A DNA stretch of 26,112 nt from Intoshia linei (Eukaryota; Orthonectida; Rhopaluridae): assembly GCA_001642005.1 (NCBI GenBank), contig LWCA01000480.1, forward strand, positions 1-26,112. The letters are read 5' to 3'. Shown here in pieces: positions 1-10,591 of the stretch. Below the pieces are notes generated by a model. The model had not been told where the DNA came from and did no database searches. It saw only the letters and a program-made list of their open reading frames with translations. Position numbers and translations under genes: made by a program. The first letter of the stretch is position 1. Each line of letters starts with the position of its first letter.

Positions 1-541
1 ATAATATAATAAAATATATAATAATATAATTATTATTAGCATTTTATTTATAAAATTGAATGAGTTTATTTGCATCTACTAACAGCATATATTAGAATAC
101 ATTAATAATAAAATAATATATTAAATTTTTCGACATACATTTTTGTATGTACTGTATTTGAGGTGCATTTTATCATTAATATCAACAAATTAGAACCAAT
201 GCAGTGTAATTTTTTAAATTGGTTATCTTTTGGTTATTGACCAAACAAAATGTTTTAATAGTTGAAGAATTATTATAATACGAAAATGCATTACAATGAT
301 AACTTTGACTACAAATTAAATTAGTTTTGAAATACTTCATTTAGATGCTGGTACATTTTTTAATTTTATTTAATTTTGAATATATTGAATTTTGTAATAT
401 GTTAATTTGAAGTTTTAATCGATGTGGATAATTATGTTTTAAGTTATAAGATAATTACATCAATAAATACTGTTTAAAAAATCCATCTTTAAAATAAATA
501 AATTTTTTTCAGTTAATTAGAAACTTTTCAGTGTTACTGAA
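1..541. other. AT-rich stretch, no gene seen
   Basis: AT-rich sequence starting with an A/T microsatellite-like run. I see no open frame or family match. A pyrimidine-rich acceptor-like site (TTTTTTTC followed by AG) lies near 511 and a second AG at 519-520, just before the small candidate exon at 542. Exons of a gene entering from the left edge could lie here but cannot be shown. Confidence 0.5.
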
Positions 542-3319
542 ATGGATATTTTCCTTATGTTTGGTAAGTGGGAACATTCATAATAAATTTAGTAAATAAA
601 ACTATTCCACATTTGTAATTGTCTACATTGACGGTAATTTCCATTGTTTAACTATTCAATCATGTGTTGTGCTTCCGCAATTATTCATCGATTGTTCACC
701 AATTAAACGAATGATATGATAAAGTTATGTTATTTTTATCATTTGTATTTTACAAGATTTTGATTTTGAAATTATTATATTTAAAATGGAAATACAATAC
801 AAGTCAAATTATTAAAATTTTCCCCAAGCTTTAGACTTTGAATTGATCTCTTAATGTAAAAATAATTGTCGATGTATAAATAAATATAAAATAGTTGTCA
901 GATAACTAGAAAGTAATTTTATTGGTTTCTGTTATATACCGAAATAGTACGAAAATATCATGTGTCAAAAAATGTCATAAAAAATAATATAATCTAACAA
1001 CAAATGAAGTAATACTATACAAAATAAATTTCAGTTGTTCGATTAATTGTTTGACGAACAAAAAAATGAACAATTATTCATTGCGGAAGCACTAGTCATG
1101 TGTACTTATCATACACTTGAATGTATAACTGATAATACAATTAAAAATGTGATGTCATTTATTTAGCGACACCCGTTCAGAGTAAAATTTATAATTATTT
1201 ATATGAATCCTCAAACACGTTTTTTGAGTAATGCGAAAATTTGCTAACCAGTAAAGAGGAATGATCATGTTGATAGCATTTTATTTGAATTTTGTCATAT
1301 ATCAAACAAAAACAGACGTTTCATAATTTCAACCTATGAATCAGAATTTTGAAATTTTTTAATTCTGTCAGCGAGGTATGTAATTTATTTTTTCAAAATC
1401 CTACAAAATGACCGGAGGTCCTTTACCGAATAAAATAATTTTTATGAATAAATTTTATTAACATATTATTTATATCCCATTCCAGTCCAAAGATTAGTAT
1501 TATCATATATTCATCCATCAAGATTATATGTATTGCTGATGTTGTATATTTATATTTATTGAGGAATATAATACGTGAGTATTAAAAATTATTAAATGCA
1601 AATCGTTTTTTTTTGTTTGAGAGTTAAATTATTTCAAGCCAACATTTGATTAGCAACTGTTTGGCATTCATAAAAAATGTCTTTGAGGACGCAAGTTAGT
1701 TTATATGTAAATAGCTAATATATTTACACATCTTTTAGATACATATAGAGGTAACCTTTTCGATTATAATTTATATGTCAACAATTAACATGTATTAACT
1801 CATATTTTTGTTAGTTTAATGAGTAGTTGTTAGTTTTGTTATTTAGTTTAAGATATTTATGAGCAACTTATATGTGTATAATTGTGAAATTTAAATTTCA
1901 AACATATAAATTATTTTGCTGCTGAGTATAGTATAAATACTACAGAATTCAAATCAGATCCGGCAACTTTTATACAAATTTGGTCCTTTAAGAAATGAAA
2001 AAAATATACTGAAAAAACATTAACCTTTTCCATACATAACCATACACTTTTTCACAGGTAAATGATTGTAAATATAAAATATATATATATAATGTAAATC
2101 CTGAGTCATATTATCTCAATTAGATATAAATAATTATGTATGTGATGTGTTTCTTTTCTTTATCTTGTAATTATTACACCACTTCCAGTAATATCACAAA
2201 CAATAAGTTTAATAAAAATAGTATTTTTTTATTATAATGATTATATATTGGTATCATTTTCAATTTTTGCACATTTTCGAATATCGCAGTATATTTTTCA
2301 TGATAAATACGTAAAAAAAGTTTTAAACTTTTTACTATAAAATATAGCATTATAGAATTTTATAAAAAAAAGAAAGATTATATCATTTATAGCACATATA
2401 AAATTTTAATTAGCCAATTAATATGCATAATATTGGTATTATAATGATGGTAATTTTATGTTGATTAACATGTCAAAATTAACATTTATACTGATAACTT
2501 ATTTTTCTTATTTTCACAATTCTTATACTTTATATTAGGTCAATACCAAACAGTTCAACCAAATCCAAGTAATTAACATTTTTTGCACATAAATATTTGA
2601 TTATACTTAATTACAAATAATTGTAAATAACTATTATAACATGGCAATGGTGTTCAGATCGAAAAATTTCAACCCATATTCAAAAATTTTTCGCATAGAT
2701 ACGTGGAAAAAAATAGTAATATTAGTAATAGTAATATTCTGACACAGATAATTGATAATATTTAGATGACAATACATCTAATTCATTGTGTATCATATAT
2801 ATATAATATCATTGTGGATCTATTGATTCCTTTATGAAATTTTTTCTATTATGTTAAAATTATCAACAGTCCTTTTTGAGAACCACTATTATAATTTCAT
2901 TTATTAAATATAATATTTTATAGCTTATGCGATTCCTCCAAACCAACAAGGTTTTTATTTACAATATTGTTAACAATTATTTTTAAACGTTGTGTCTGTT
3001 ATAATATCGATGATTAATAAACCTAACTGATTAAATTGGAAAATGACTGAATTATACTTATTGTACTACACTATACCTATTGTAGTACACTTATTGTATT
3101 TTCATGTTCATATAAATTGAATTATAATATATAATCAGTACATACACGATGTACATCAGAACTAAAACTAGTTTTTCAATGTTTACTATCTTAATCAATT
3201 TTTACTTGAAGGTCAAAAAATAATACAATTATGTGATATGTCCAATAATCATTGTCTATTATAATAGACAGTACAATAAATGTATAACTAAACTTTACAT
3301 TTTAGGTGGATATCGGTAA
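542..3319 (+). CDS. possible tiny Pro/Gln-rich spliced gene
   Basis: I do not recognise this gene, and it is only a candidate. Four short exon-like blocks fit together in phase: 542-563 (ATG, ends at a strong GTAAGT donor), 2539-2568, 2924-2950 and 3306-3319 (ends in TAA). Each inner block has TTAG/ATAG before it and GT after it. The joined product is about 30 residues: a hydrophobic start (MDIFLMF), then GQYQTVQPNP, TYAIPPNQQ and GGYR. The Pro/Gln/Tyr-rich composition is unlike the surrounding AT-rich noise, which is why I list it. The frame of the first block stays open back to an AG at 520, so that block could instead be an internal exon of a gene starting left of the window. The first intron, about 2 kb, carries a MITE. 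No function is proposed. Confidence 0.28.
668..1095. mobile_element. hAT-like MITE in 8-bp target duplication
   Basis: A non-autonomous element of about 428 bp. Its ends are inverted repeats: GTGCTTCCGCAAT at 669-681 is repeated inverted at 1080-1092, and the similarity runs on to GATTGTTC against GAACAATT (imperfect, about 25-29 bp). The 8 bases TCATGTGT flank it directly at 660-667 and 1096-1103, and 8-bp duplications are typical of the hAT superfamily. The right end read inward as TAGTGCTT also suits hAT. There is no coding capacity. The exact left boundary is uncertain by one or two bases. Confidence 0.75.
1104..2538. other. AT-rich spacer or intron
   Basis: No gene or element is identified. 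There are scattered splice-like signals (for example a GTGAGT after ATAATAC near 1574) but no frame that continues across them. A short stretch at 1238-1262 (AAATTTGCTAACC...GAGGAATG) resembles the decayed Tc1 tail near 25755, which may be a trace of an old copy; this is weak. Confidence 0.4.
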
Positions 3320-4428
3320 TGCTTTAATGGTTATTAATATTTAAAAATTAAAATTGAATCTAAATTTAAATCTTAGATAAACAATGAGCTTTGAAAAAAG
3401 AGACATCAAAATATTTAATAAAAATTATCGTACATATTATTATTGTTTTATCAGTAATTCATGCTTTCAATTTGTATTTCATGTACTATTCGCATTCTAT
3501 ATTTTTGTGTTACATCCTTATAAATTATTTCTTGTAATCCAATACTTTTTATGGTATGTTTTCTAATTCTGGTTGTTATTCCAATAATTGTATTAAGTAG
3601 TGATAACACCCTGCATAATAAAAACTAAAGTACTCCCATTTTTTCAGCCAAATCAGAAAATTAGATTCAATTTTGAAAATTCATGATTTTCATAAAAAAT
3701 TTTGCGGGCACAGCTGTACAATATATTAAAATAAATAAATATACTTTAAATATTTGAGTTGACATCTAAATAAATATTGCTAAAGCCAAAACTTTCTGTA
3801 TTTTGGCCACGAATCACTATTGAAAGTAATCAAAAATTATCAACTACAAAGTTCATATCTGTTATAAATTAAATTTGCCCATTAACTTTCGATATTTTTG
3901 CAAATCAACAATACTAATGAAATTAAATATCTGTTCTACTTAAAGGACACGATAAAAATACTTGTTAAAAACGCTGTATTGGATTACTAAATACTTTGAT
4001 TTACGAATTACGTCTTTATTAACATACTCAAATATAGATTGCAACACATTTCGATTACTTAATTCTGCAAAATGAAAAATAGATTATGTTCATATGGTAC
4101 ATAGTGCCTAGACTAGTTTTTTTATGTTTTACAATATATTGAATTTTTTATACTATAAATATCAAAATTAGCAAAATTTCCATGGATTTTACTAGTCAAT
4201 TAATTCTATATAGCTATCTAATTAATAAATATAGAAAAACGTATAAATGAAAACAAGTTAAATCTGAATACCAAAATTTTACACTTACATCAAAATTTCA
4301 GAATCAGAATATCAGAAGAAGCACATTTCCTTTGTATACCAGTTTATATTGACACTACAAGTATCGATTCGCATAACATTATTTACTCAGATAAAATAGA
4401 AAATATATACAATATTTAATTTTCTCAA
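3320..4428. other. intergenic, no supported gene
   Basis: AT-rich spacer upstream of the SLC26 gene. A 60-codon open frame at 3384-3566 is rich in Phe, Tyr and Ile with no recognisable family or exon context, and I do not call it. A clean acceptor (CCATTTTTTCAG) ends at about 3648, but the 20-odd codons after it match nothing known. The SLC26 promoter should lie in this stretch; I see no distinctive element. Confidence 0.4.
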
Positions 4429-7400
4429 ATGAAGATTAAGAATTCTAAACATTATTCCACTCATACAATTGATCGTAAATTATTTTATATAGATTCATAA
4501 CTGAATTTAGTTGAAAATAGTATTGACAGTAAGAGTCAGCCCCAAGTGTTAACCAAAGGTATGTTAATTTAAATAATTCTCATTATTCTAGTAAAACTAC
4601 TTTTCTTATCAATTATTCGTCAATTCATTACTTTTGAATTCTGGTCAAACAGATTTCCTATTGTCATATGGATTAAATCATACAGGTAACATAATTTACA
4701 TTTTGCTTTATTGTATAGTTTGCATAATTTGAAATTGGATTTGATTGCTGGAGTAACGGTCGGACTTACCGTTATCCCTCAAGCGTTTGCTTATTCCATG
4801 TTAGCTGGTTTATCAGCAAAAGTAATTTTATATCATTGCTGAAAACAAATAATTTAGTTTGGGCTCTATTCGGCTTATATTTGCGTCTTTTTATATGCAA
4901 TAATGGGAACGTCAAGGTATATAAAACAGATAAAGACTTAAATTTTGATATATCCAAAATATACATTTAGAGACTGTGCCTTAGGTCCAACTGCGATAAA
5001 CGCTTTACTTATAAATATATTCTTAACCACCCATCCAGATACTCATCATAGTATGGCTGCTACCATGTCTTTTTTTGTCGGATTAGTGCAAATATTAATG
5101 GCCATTGTCCAATTTGGTAATATTTTTACGAAATATCGACAAAAATAATAACTACCTGTATTTTACTGTTTTTTTAATACAATTTCGTAATATGATAATT
5201 ATTACGTACATGTTAAATTGTATTTATATTTATGAATTTAATTTTAGGTTTTATTACAAAATTTGTATCATATCCAATAATTAATGGATTTACAGTTGCT
5301 GCCAGTATAATAATTGGAATGAGCCAAGCTAAAGTAATTATTATTCTATATCAGTAATTATATAGTTAATAAAAATGTCGTTATATTGGTTTTTAAGTTA
5401 TACAAATTGACAATAATCTTAATTCTTGAACTTTGCATTTTATTTAGGTTTTGATTGTAATAAAATATAATAATGTTAATTCATTATTTATACAACTGGT
5501 TGTTATATAAATTTAAAATATGCCTTCAAGTATTATCATGTGACCTTTTTTGTACCTATGTAAGAGTTTCTCAAACTGTTTAATTACAGCACTAACAATA
5601 TAATGATAAAAACTTTAAGAACTTTTTAGTAAATATATTAAAAACATACCATATGTTCACAGTGTATTGTGAGATTTTATAGATGATATCGTACGGTTTA
5701 CCAGCAATAATTGGATGTAGAAATGGGTGTACTGTATTTGTGAAATTAAATTTACCAATTATTAAAGTTAAACGTTTTATTTTACACAATTATTGGTCTC
5801 TAAGATGCCTATACCCTAATTTAACACACTGAAAGTATTTTTGTATTTCAATAGGGATCAGCGTTAAGTTAAATTATTTGAAAAGCTGTGTACGTTGAAT
5901 TTTCATTTAATTAATCAATTATTATTTTAGAACTTATTGGGAATAAAAAACATATCAAAACGATTAATTTTTATGATTCCTGATATTATTTATAAGATTA
6001 AAGATACCAAGTAAATATTAATTCAACTGAAATATATGATTTTAGCTTATACGATTTTGCTCTAGGAATTTCGTGCATAATTTTGTTACTCATATTTAGA
6101 GTAAATTCAGTTATATAAAATACAATTATAGTTTTTAGTATATAAAAAATAGGCATATAATTAATAATCCTCCAAAAGCTTTTCCAAATTATAAAAAACG
6201 ATTTTATAAATTTGTGTGGTTTATTTGCACTGGTAATGATTATGTTTGAAATAATCCAGTTATTTTATTTAGCACGAAACTGTATTATACTAGTTTTTGG
6301 TGGTTTGGTTTCGTATCTATTGCACATTTATCATTCGGATAAATTAACTATCGTTGGAAAAATTGGCAATATATTTATTTTCTAAATTCAACCTATTTTA
6401 GAACCACACCTTCCAAATTTTACTATTCCTGATTTTACAGTTGAAGTAGATGGAGTTCAACGTAACGTTCAATATATACTATCGGTATAAATTCATTGAT
6501 ATTTTTCATTATATTTATAGTCTTTTGGTCTAGGATTGTATATTATTCCTTTTATTACCACACTTGAAACTATAGCCATAGGGAAAACATTTGGTAATTT
6601 TTTATTTTATAATTTCATTTTACATATATTTAGCCAGAAAACACGGATATAAAATTAATCCTAACCAAGAAATTTTAACCATGGGTATTTTGGCAATTAT
6701 AACAATTATATGACAAAATTTATTATATAGGTGTGGCAAATCTTATTGGATCATTTTATAAAGCATTTCCTATAGCAGGTAGTATTTCACGGTATTTTTT
6801 TCTGAATTATATAAAAATTTAATACGCCACTGATCGCTTTTTTATATATTTATTATAATTAATTAAATAATTATTTAATTGGATGAATTCATAGAAACTA
6901 CTGATAACATATTTTACTGAAATTTATACGCGTATATACAATTTTTAGGTCTGCCGTTCTGTCAGCCACTCATGGCCAGACACCCATGTCAAATGTTTAC
7001 ACTGGTAAAACATGGTATTATTATTATTTTATTTATCGTGTAGGTGTCATAGTTATCTTGGCATTGGAGTATCTTACGCCCCTTTGTTACTATATTCCAA
7101 ATTCAGCTTTGAGTGCTGTTGTAATTGTAGCAGTTATCGATATGTTCTGCTTTAGAGTTATTCTTAATATAGTCAAAGTTAGTCGTAAGTATATTATATG
7201 CTTTTAATTAAAACGTTTTAGCAATAGACGCTATACCCTGGATGAGCACTTTCCTATTTTCAATTTTTTTTGGAATAGAAGTAATAATTTAATATACTAT
7301 GTAAATAATGTAATATAGTATGGACTTGTAATTGGTATTCTTTTGGCACTTATAATATTACTGTATCCATACGCCTTTCCTAAAATGCAAGTAATTAAAT

Positions 7401-10400
7401 GTTTTAATATTTATATTAAATTGTATAGATTGTAGAAAATATTAGACAATATATTCAAATAGGAATAGACGATGTAATTTTTTTAATAATGCACTAAACT
7501 TATATCCAGTTTCACCTTGTAAACTGAATTATTCTCACCGTTTTATAAAATTATAACGAATACTTTTATATTTATGACAAATTAATTTCAAATTCATATT
7601 ATTTAGTATGTACTCGATCAAATTGAATTGGTTATCCTCTATAGACCATTTATGTATCCTTGTGCAGATTCTTTTAAGGATTACATGTGCTACGAAGTTG
7701 GAAGTAATTATATACAATAGTTATGTGCAGATTTGAGGAAATAATGATCTTTGCAGTGGTCAGTACACTGTTTAATAAAAATTTTTCCGTATATCTGGAT
7801 AGGAACTTTTTAAATTGACGAACATAAATGTAGAATAAATCAATTTTTCGTGGATTTCTAGTAATTGGGTATCAAATCAATTCAGATGGGAGTAATATTA
7901 AATTTATTATGCTAGAAATTTGTTTGTCGTGAACATGGGGTTATCACCCTTATATGAATATCACTGAATTCGAGCCATTTTTGAAATGATAAGAGAATAG
8001 TACATTTGAATAGTCTATAACAGGGTACTCAACCTTCTTTAAGCTAACGTTCCCTAAACAAAAAAATTATATTGTAACTATGGATAAACAATATAATTTA
8101 CTCAACACTATTTAAAATAGACTAGATAACTTTAAGAGGGCCTACATTGCATAGTATTCAAAATTTGTTTATTTACAAATTGTTTATTTAATGAGAACCT
8201 TGAGCTTTTGATGATTAGCAGAAATTTTTTTTATATTCGTTTTCAAATTGGTTAGATATAATCGCAGGTCTCCTCGATAAACAACATTTACTCGGTTTTT
8301 CTTTTTTTTCACTGTATTTACATCTGAACTAACCACAGATTCTACTAGTTATGTTAAAGGGAACACTACAAATAAAAATTCTTTTTTGTTCCACATTTTT
8401 GATATAAAATTGGAATTTAACATCTTTATGTATCCACCTTCTCTAAAAAATTCAAAAGATGTTTCATTGTTTTTTAATTTGACCAATTCTTGTTGATTTA
8501 CCTGAAGTTTGAGTTATATCAGTAACAAATGAATTGATTATCCTTTTTTCATGTTTTCAGGTCAATAATATTTTTAAAACGAACAATTATGTCATTCATT
8601 AATATACTAAAATGTTCTGGGTAGCATTTTAAATCGTCAGGATTGTTTATTAATAAGAAGACATTTGAAAATTGATAAAATTCGATTTTGATATTATTAT
8701 TTTGAAATAGATCAATTATAAAACAATCCAAAAAATATTTTTCTATTTACATAGAAATGAATGCAATTATAAAAATTTAAGTCTATTTGAATTTTGGCGA
8801 TATTGCCCGGTAAAAACCCCTGGTCTAGAACGTACTAAAAACTTTGAAAAATTCCATTTTTAGTATTTTTTGTATGTAGTGTTTACATAAGAATAAACAT
8901 TTTATAGTTTTTGGTTTATCATGTTAGTCTATTTATATTTAGATAAAACTGTAAAAAACAAGCAAACTTTGCCTCAAGTAACTGAAGAAGAAAATTTATT
9001 AGATAAAAATGAAGAAAAGGTAGATGTAACAGTAAAAATGTGTAAAAATAATAAATACATAAATCGAGTGAAAAAATGTATCAACTCATTAAAATTTAAT
9101 AATGAAAAAGAATTAAACGATAAACGCGTATCCTATATAATTTGTTGTATGCACAGAGTACCAAGAACTGATTATACTTTTGTAGAGGTAAATTTGTAAT
9201 TTAGTGAACGTTACTAAAATAATAATTAAAATCATAGAAATTAAATTCGACGTTGTTCGTCGTAAGCATATACATTATATTATATTAAATAATTATACTT
9301 AATTAGACTTAAATTTATTTAGTATCAAATTTTTGTAAATTAATACATTTTTTTTATACAATAATGGAATGAATAATAAACAAACACTGAGCTTTTTTTA
9401 TTTTTTCATATAATTATTATTTGTGAAATGAATTTTAAAAAAATCCACACTACCTGGATCTCGACTATGTTGTGCGCAATTTTATAAATTTCCCAGTATT
9501 AGAAATATCAATTTGTTTTTTAAAATTGTGAAATGTCTTATTCCATATTTGTGGAAAGACAATAATCACAACATATATGATAATAGTTAAAAATTCATTA
9601 ATTAAAATTATTAATTAATTGGAAGGCACTTTTATAGAAATTTAGAATATGTATTTTCAAAATTTTAATAATAATTTTAAACTTTAAAAGTTAAACAAAC
9701 TATAATAAGAGAATTGAGTGAATTCGTATTTAAATTTTAAACCCATTTGTATGATGAAATGTTAAAATTTATTTCAAAAATTTAAACTTTCACAATCCAG
9801 ATCTAGGCCTTTGTTGATTATTTTTTTAAATTCATCTTCTCGTAAATACAATTACAATGAACTAATTTTTGTTCACTATTGGCAGATTCGACTGCAAATG
9901 TTTTGATAATTACAAATTTTAGGAATTGCGAGAAATATCTGAATTTTATGAAGAAAAGGAAATAGTACTATATGTCATTTCTAAAAAGGTAGTAATGAAT
10001 ATTTAATATAATTTTTTTAATTAGAGATCTGTAATTAATGTTTTGTCTAAATCGAATCTTCAAAATTTGCTTCTTTTTCGAACCATTGAAGATGCCATTG
10101 TAGATGTAAAATTTAAAATTGATGCAAAAATCTCGAAAAAATTTTCATCAGAATATGATGAAAACTTTTTCAAAAGTAAATGTCAATCAACTAGTATGCA
10201 TTTAAACAAAAGGGGTAATGGATTCTTTTATGTTGAAAATGGGACAGAAAAACATAGACATCAATCTGAGGGGAAAATTAATAGAGACCATATTGGCCTA
10301 AAAACAATAAACGATGCTTTTAATCGTAGTCTCTCAACTCATTCACCATCATCAAAAACAAAATCTATCTCTGAAACAAAAAGCAGTATAGAAATCGAAA

Positions 10401-10453
10401 GTGATGATGAAATAGATGAAGCTAAAGATGATTATGACCACAAATACCTTTAA
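4429..10453 (+). CDS. SLC26A11: SLC26A11-like sulfate/anion transporter (24 exons)
   Basis: Membrane anion exchanger or channel of the SulP/SLC26 family, closest in memory to sodium-independent sulfate transporter SLC26A11. Exons: 4429-4474, 4511-4558, 4592-4685, 4719-4821, 4858-4916, 4971-5116, 5248-5333, 5931-6010, 6046-6100, 6139-6232, 6273-6365, 6402-6484, 6521-6593, 6634-6684, 6731-6791, 6949-7004, 7044-7184, 7222-7280, 7319-7390, 7429-7473, 7607-7703, 8943-9187, 9923-9988, 10025-10453. All junctions are in phase, giving 793 codons. Hallmarks: LDLIAGVTVGLTVIPQAFAY (about residue 67), GTSRDCALGPTAINALL (TM3, about 112), NPNQEILTMGVANLIGS, and AFPIAGSISRSAV (TM10, about 380). The C-terminal STAS domain (about 516-675) is split by a 1239-base intron. 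It holds a Lys/Glu-rich insert of about 65 residues before the core RTDYTFVE, and a Ser/acidic tail of about 110 residues follows it. Human SLC26A11 is about 600 residues, so insert and tail explain the excess. The ATG at 4429 is the first that keeps phase; the first two exons are the least certain. Confidence 0.92.
6366..6401 (+). other. probable GC-AG intron in SLC26 gene
   Basis: The exon ending AAAATTG is followed by GCAATAT rather than GT, and the acceptor is CTATTTTAG. Splicing here joins ATT G to AA CCA CAC in phase and gives GKIEPHLPNFTIPDF, which suits the family. Length is 36 bases, the local norm. GC-AG is the known minor variant of U2 introns; the other introns I placed in this gene are GT-AG. 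Confidence 0.75.
8021..8822. mobile_element. hAT-like element inside SLC26 STAS intron
   Basis: A block of about 802 bp whose left end reads CAGGGTACTCAACCTTC and whose right end, read inward, is CAGGGGTTTTTACCGGGC. Both have the CAGGG start common in hAT elements, though inverted similarity fades after a few bases. The flanks GTCTATAA (8013-8020) and GTCTAGAA (8823-8830) match at 7 of 8 bases, as expected for an old 8-bp target duplication. On the minus strand around 8549-8731 an open frame (CYPEHF, VRFKNIID) loosely recalls the C-terminal part of ZBED/GTF2IRD2-type hAT transposases, but stops follow. It is a relic and sits wholly inside the 7704-8942 intron. Confidence 0.5.
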
Positions 10454-10525
10454 TTTCAAATTCTTCAAGATTATAAACCATTGTTACCTTTTTGAATTGA
10501 AATTAAGTTTTATGAATGTTTACTA

Positions 10526-10531
10526 AATAAA
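10526..10531 (+). terminator. AATAAA polyadenylation signal after SLC26
   Basis: Canonical AATAAA, 73 bases after the SLC26 stop and 61 bases before the Kir start. The 3' end of one transcript and the 5' end of the next therefore share under 140 bases. Confidence 0.55.
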
Positions 10532-10591
10532 CATTAATTTAAATGTATTTATATATGAAACTGTATTGTGGATAATAATTAAATAAATTAA

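Noticed and set aside
1238-1262. Tc1 tail remnant
   Set aside because: Only about 20 bases resemble the region near 25755, too short to support.
3384-3566. 60-codon open frame rich in Phe and Tyr
   Set aside because: Composition is that of AT-rich noise. It does not fit as an SLC26 5' exon because the exons at 4429 and 4511 already supply a phased start.
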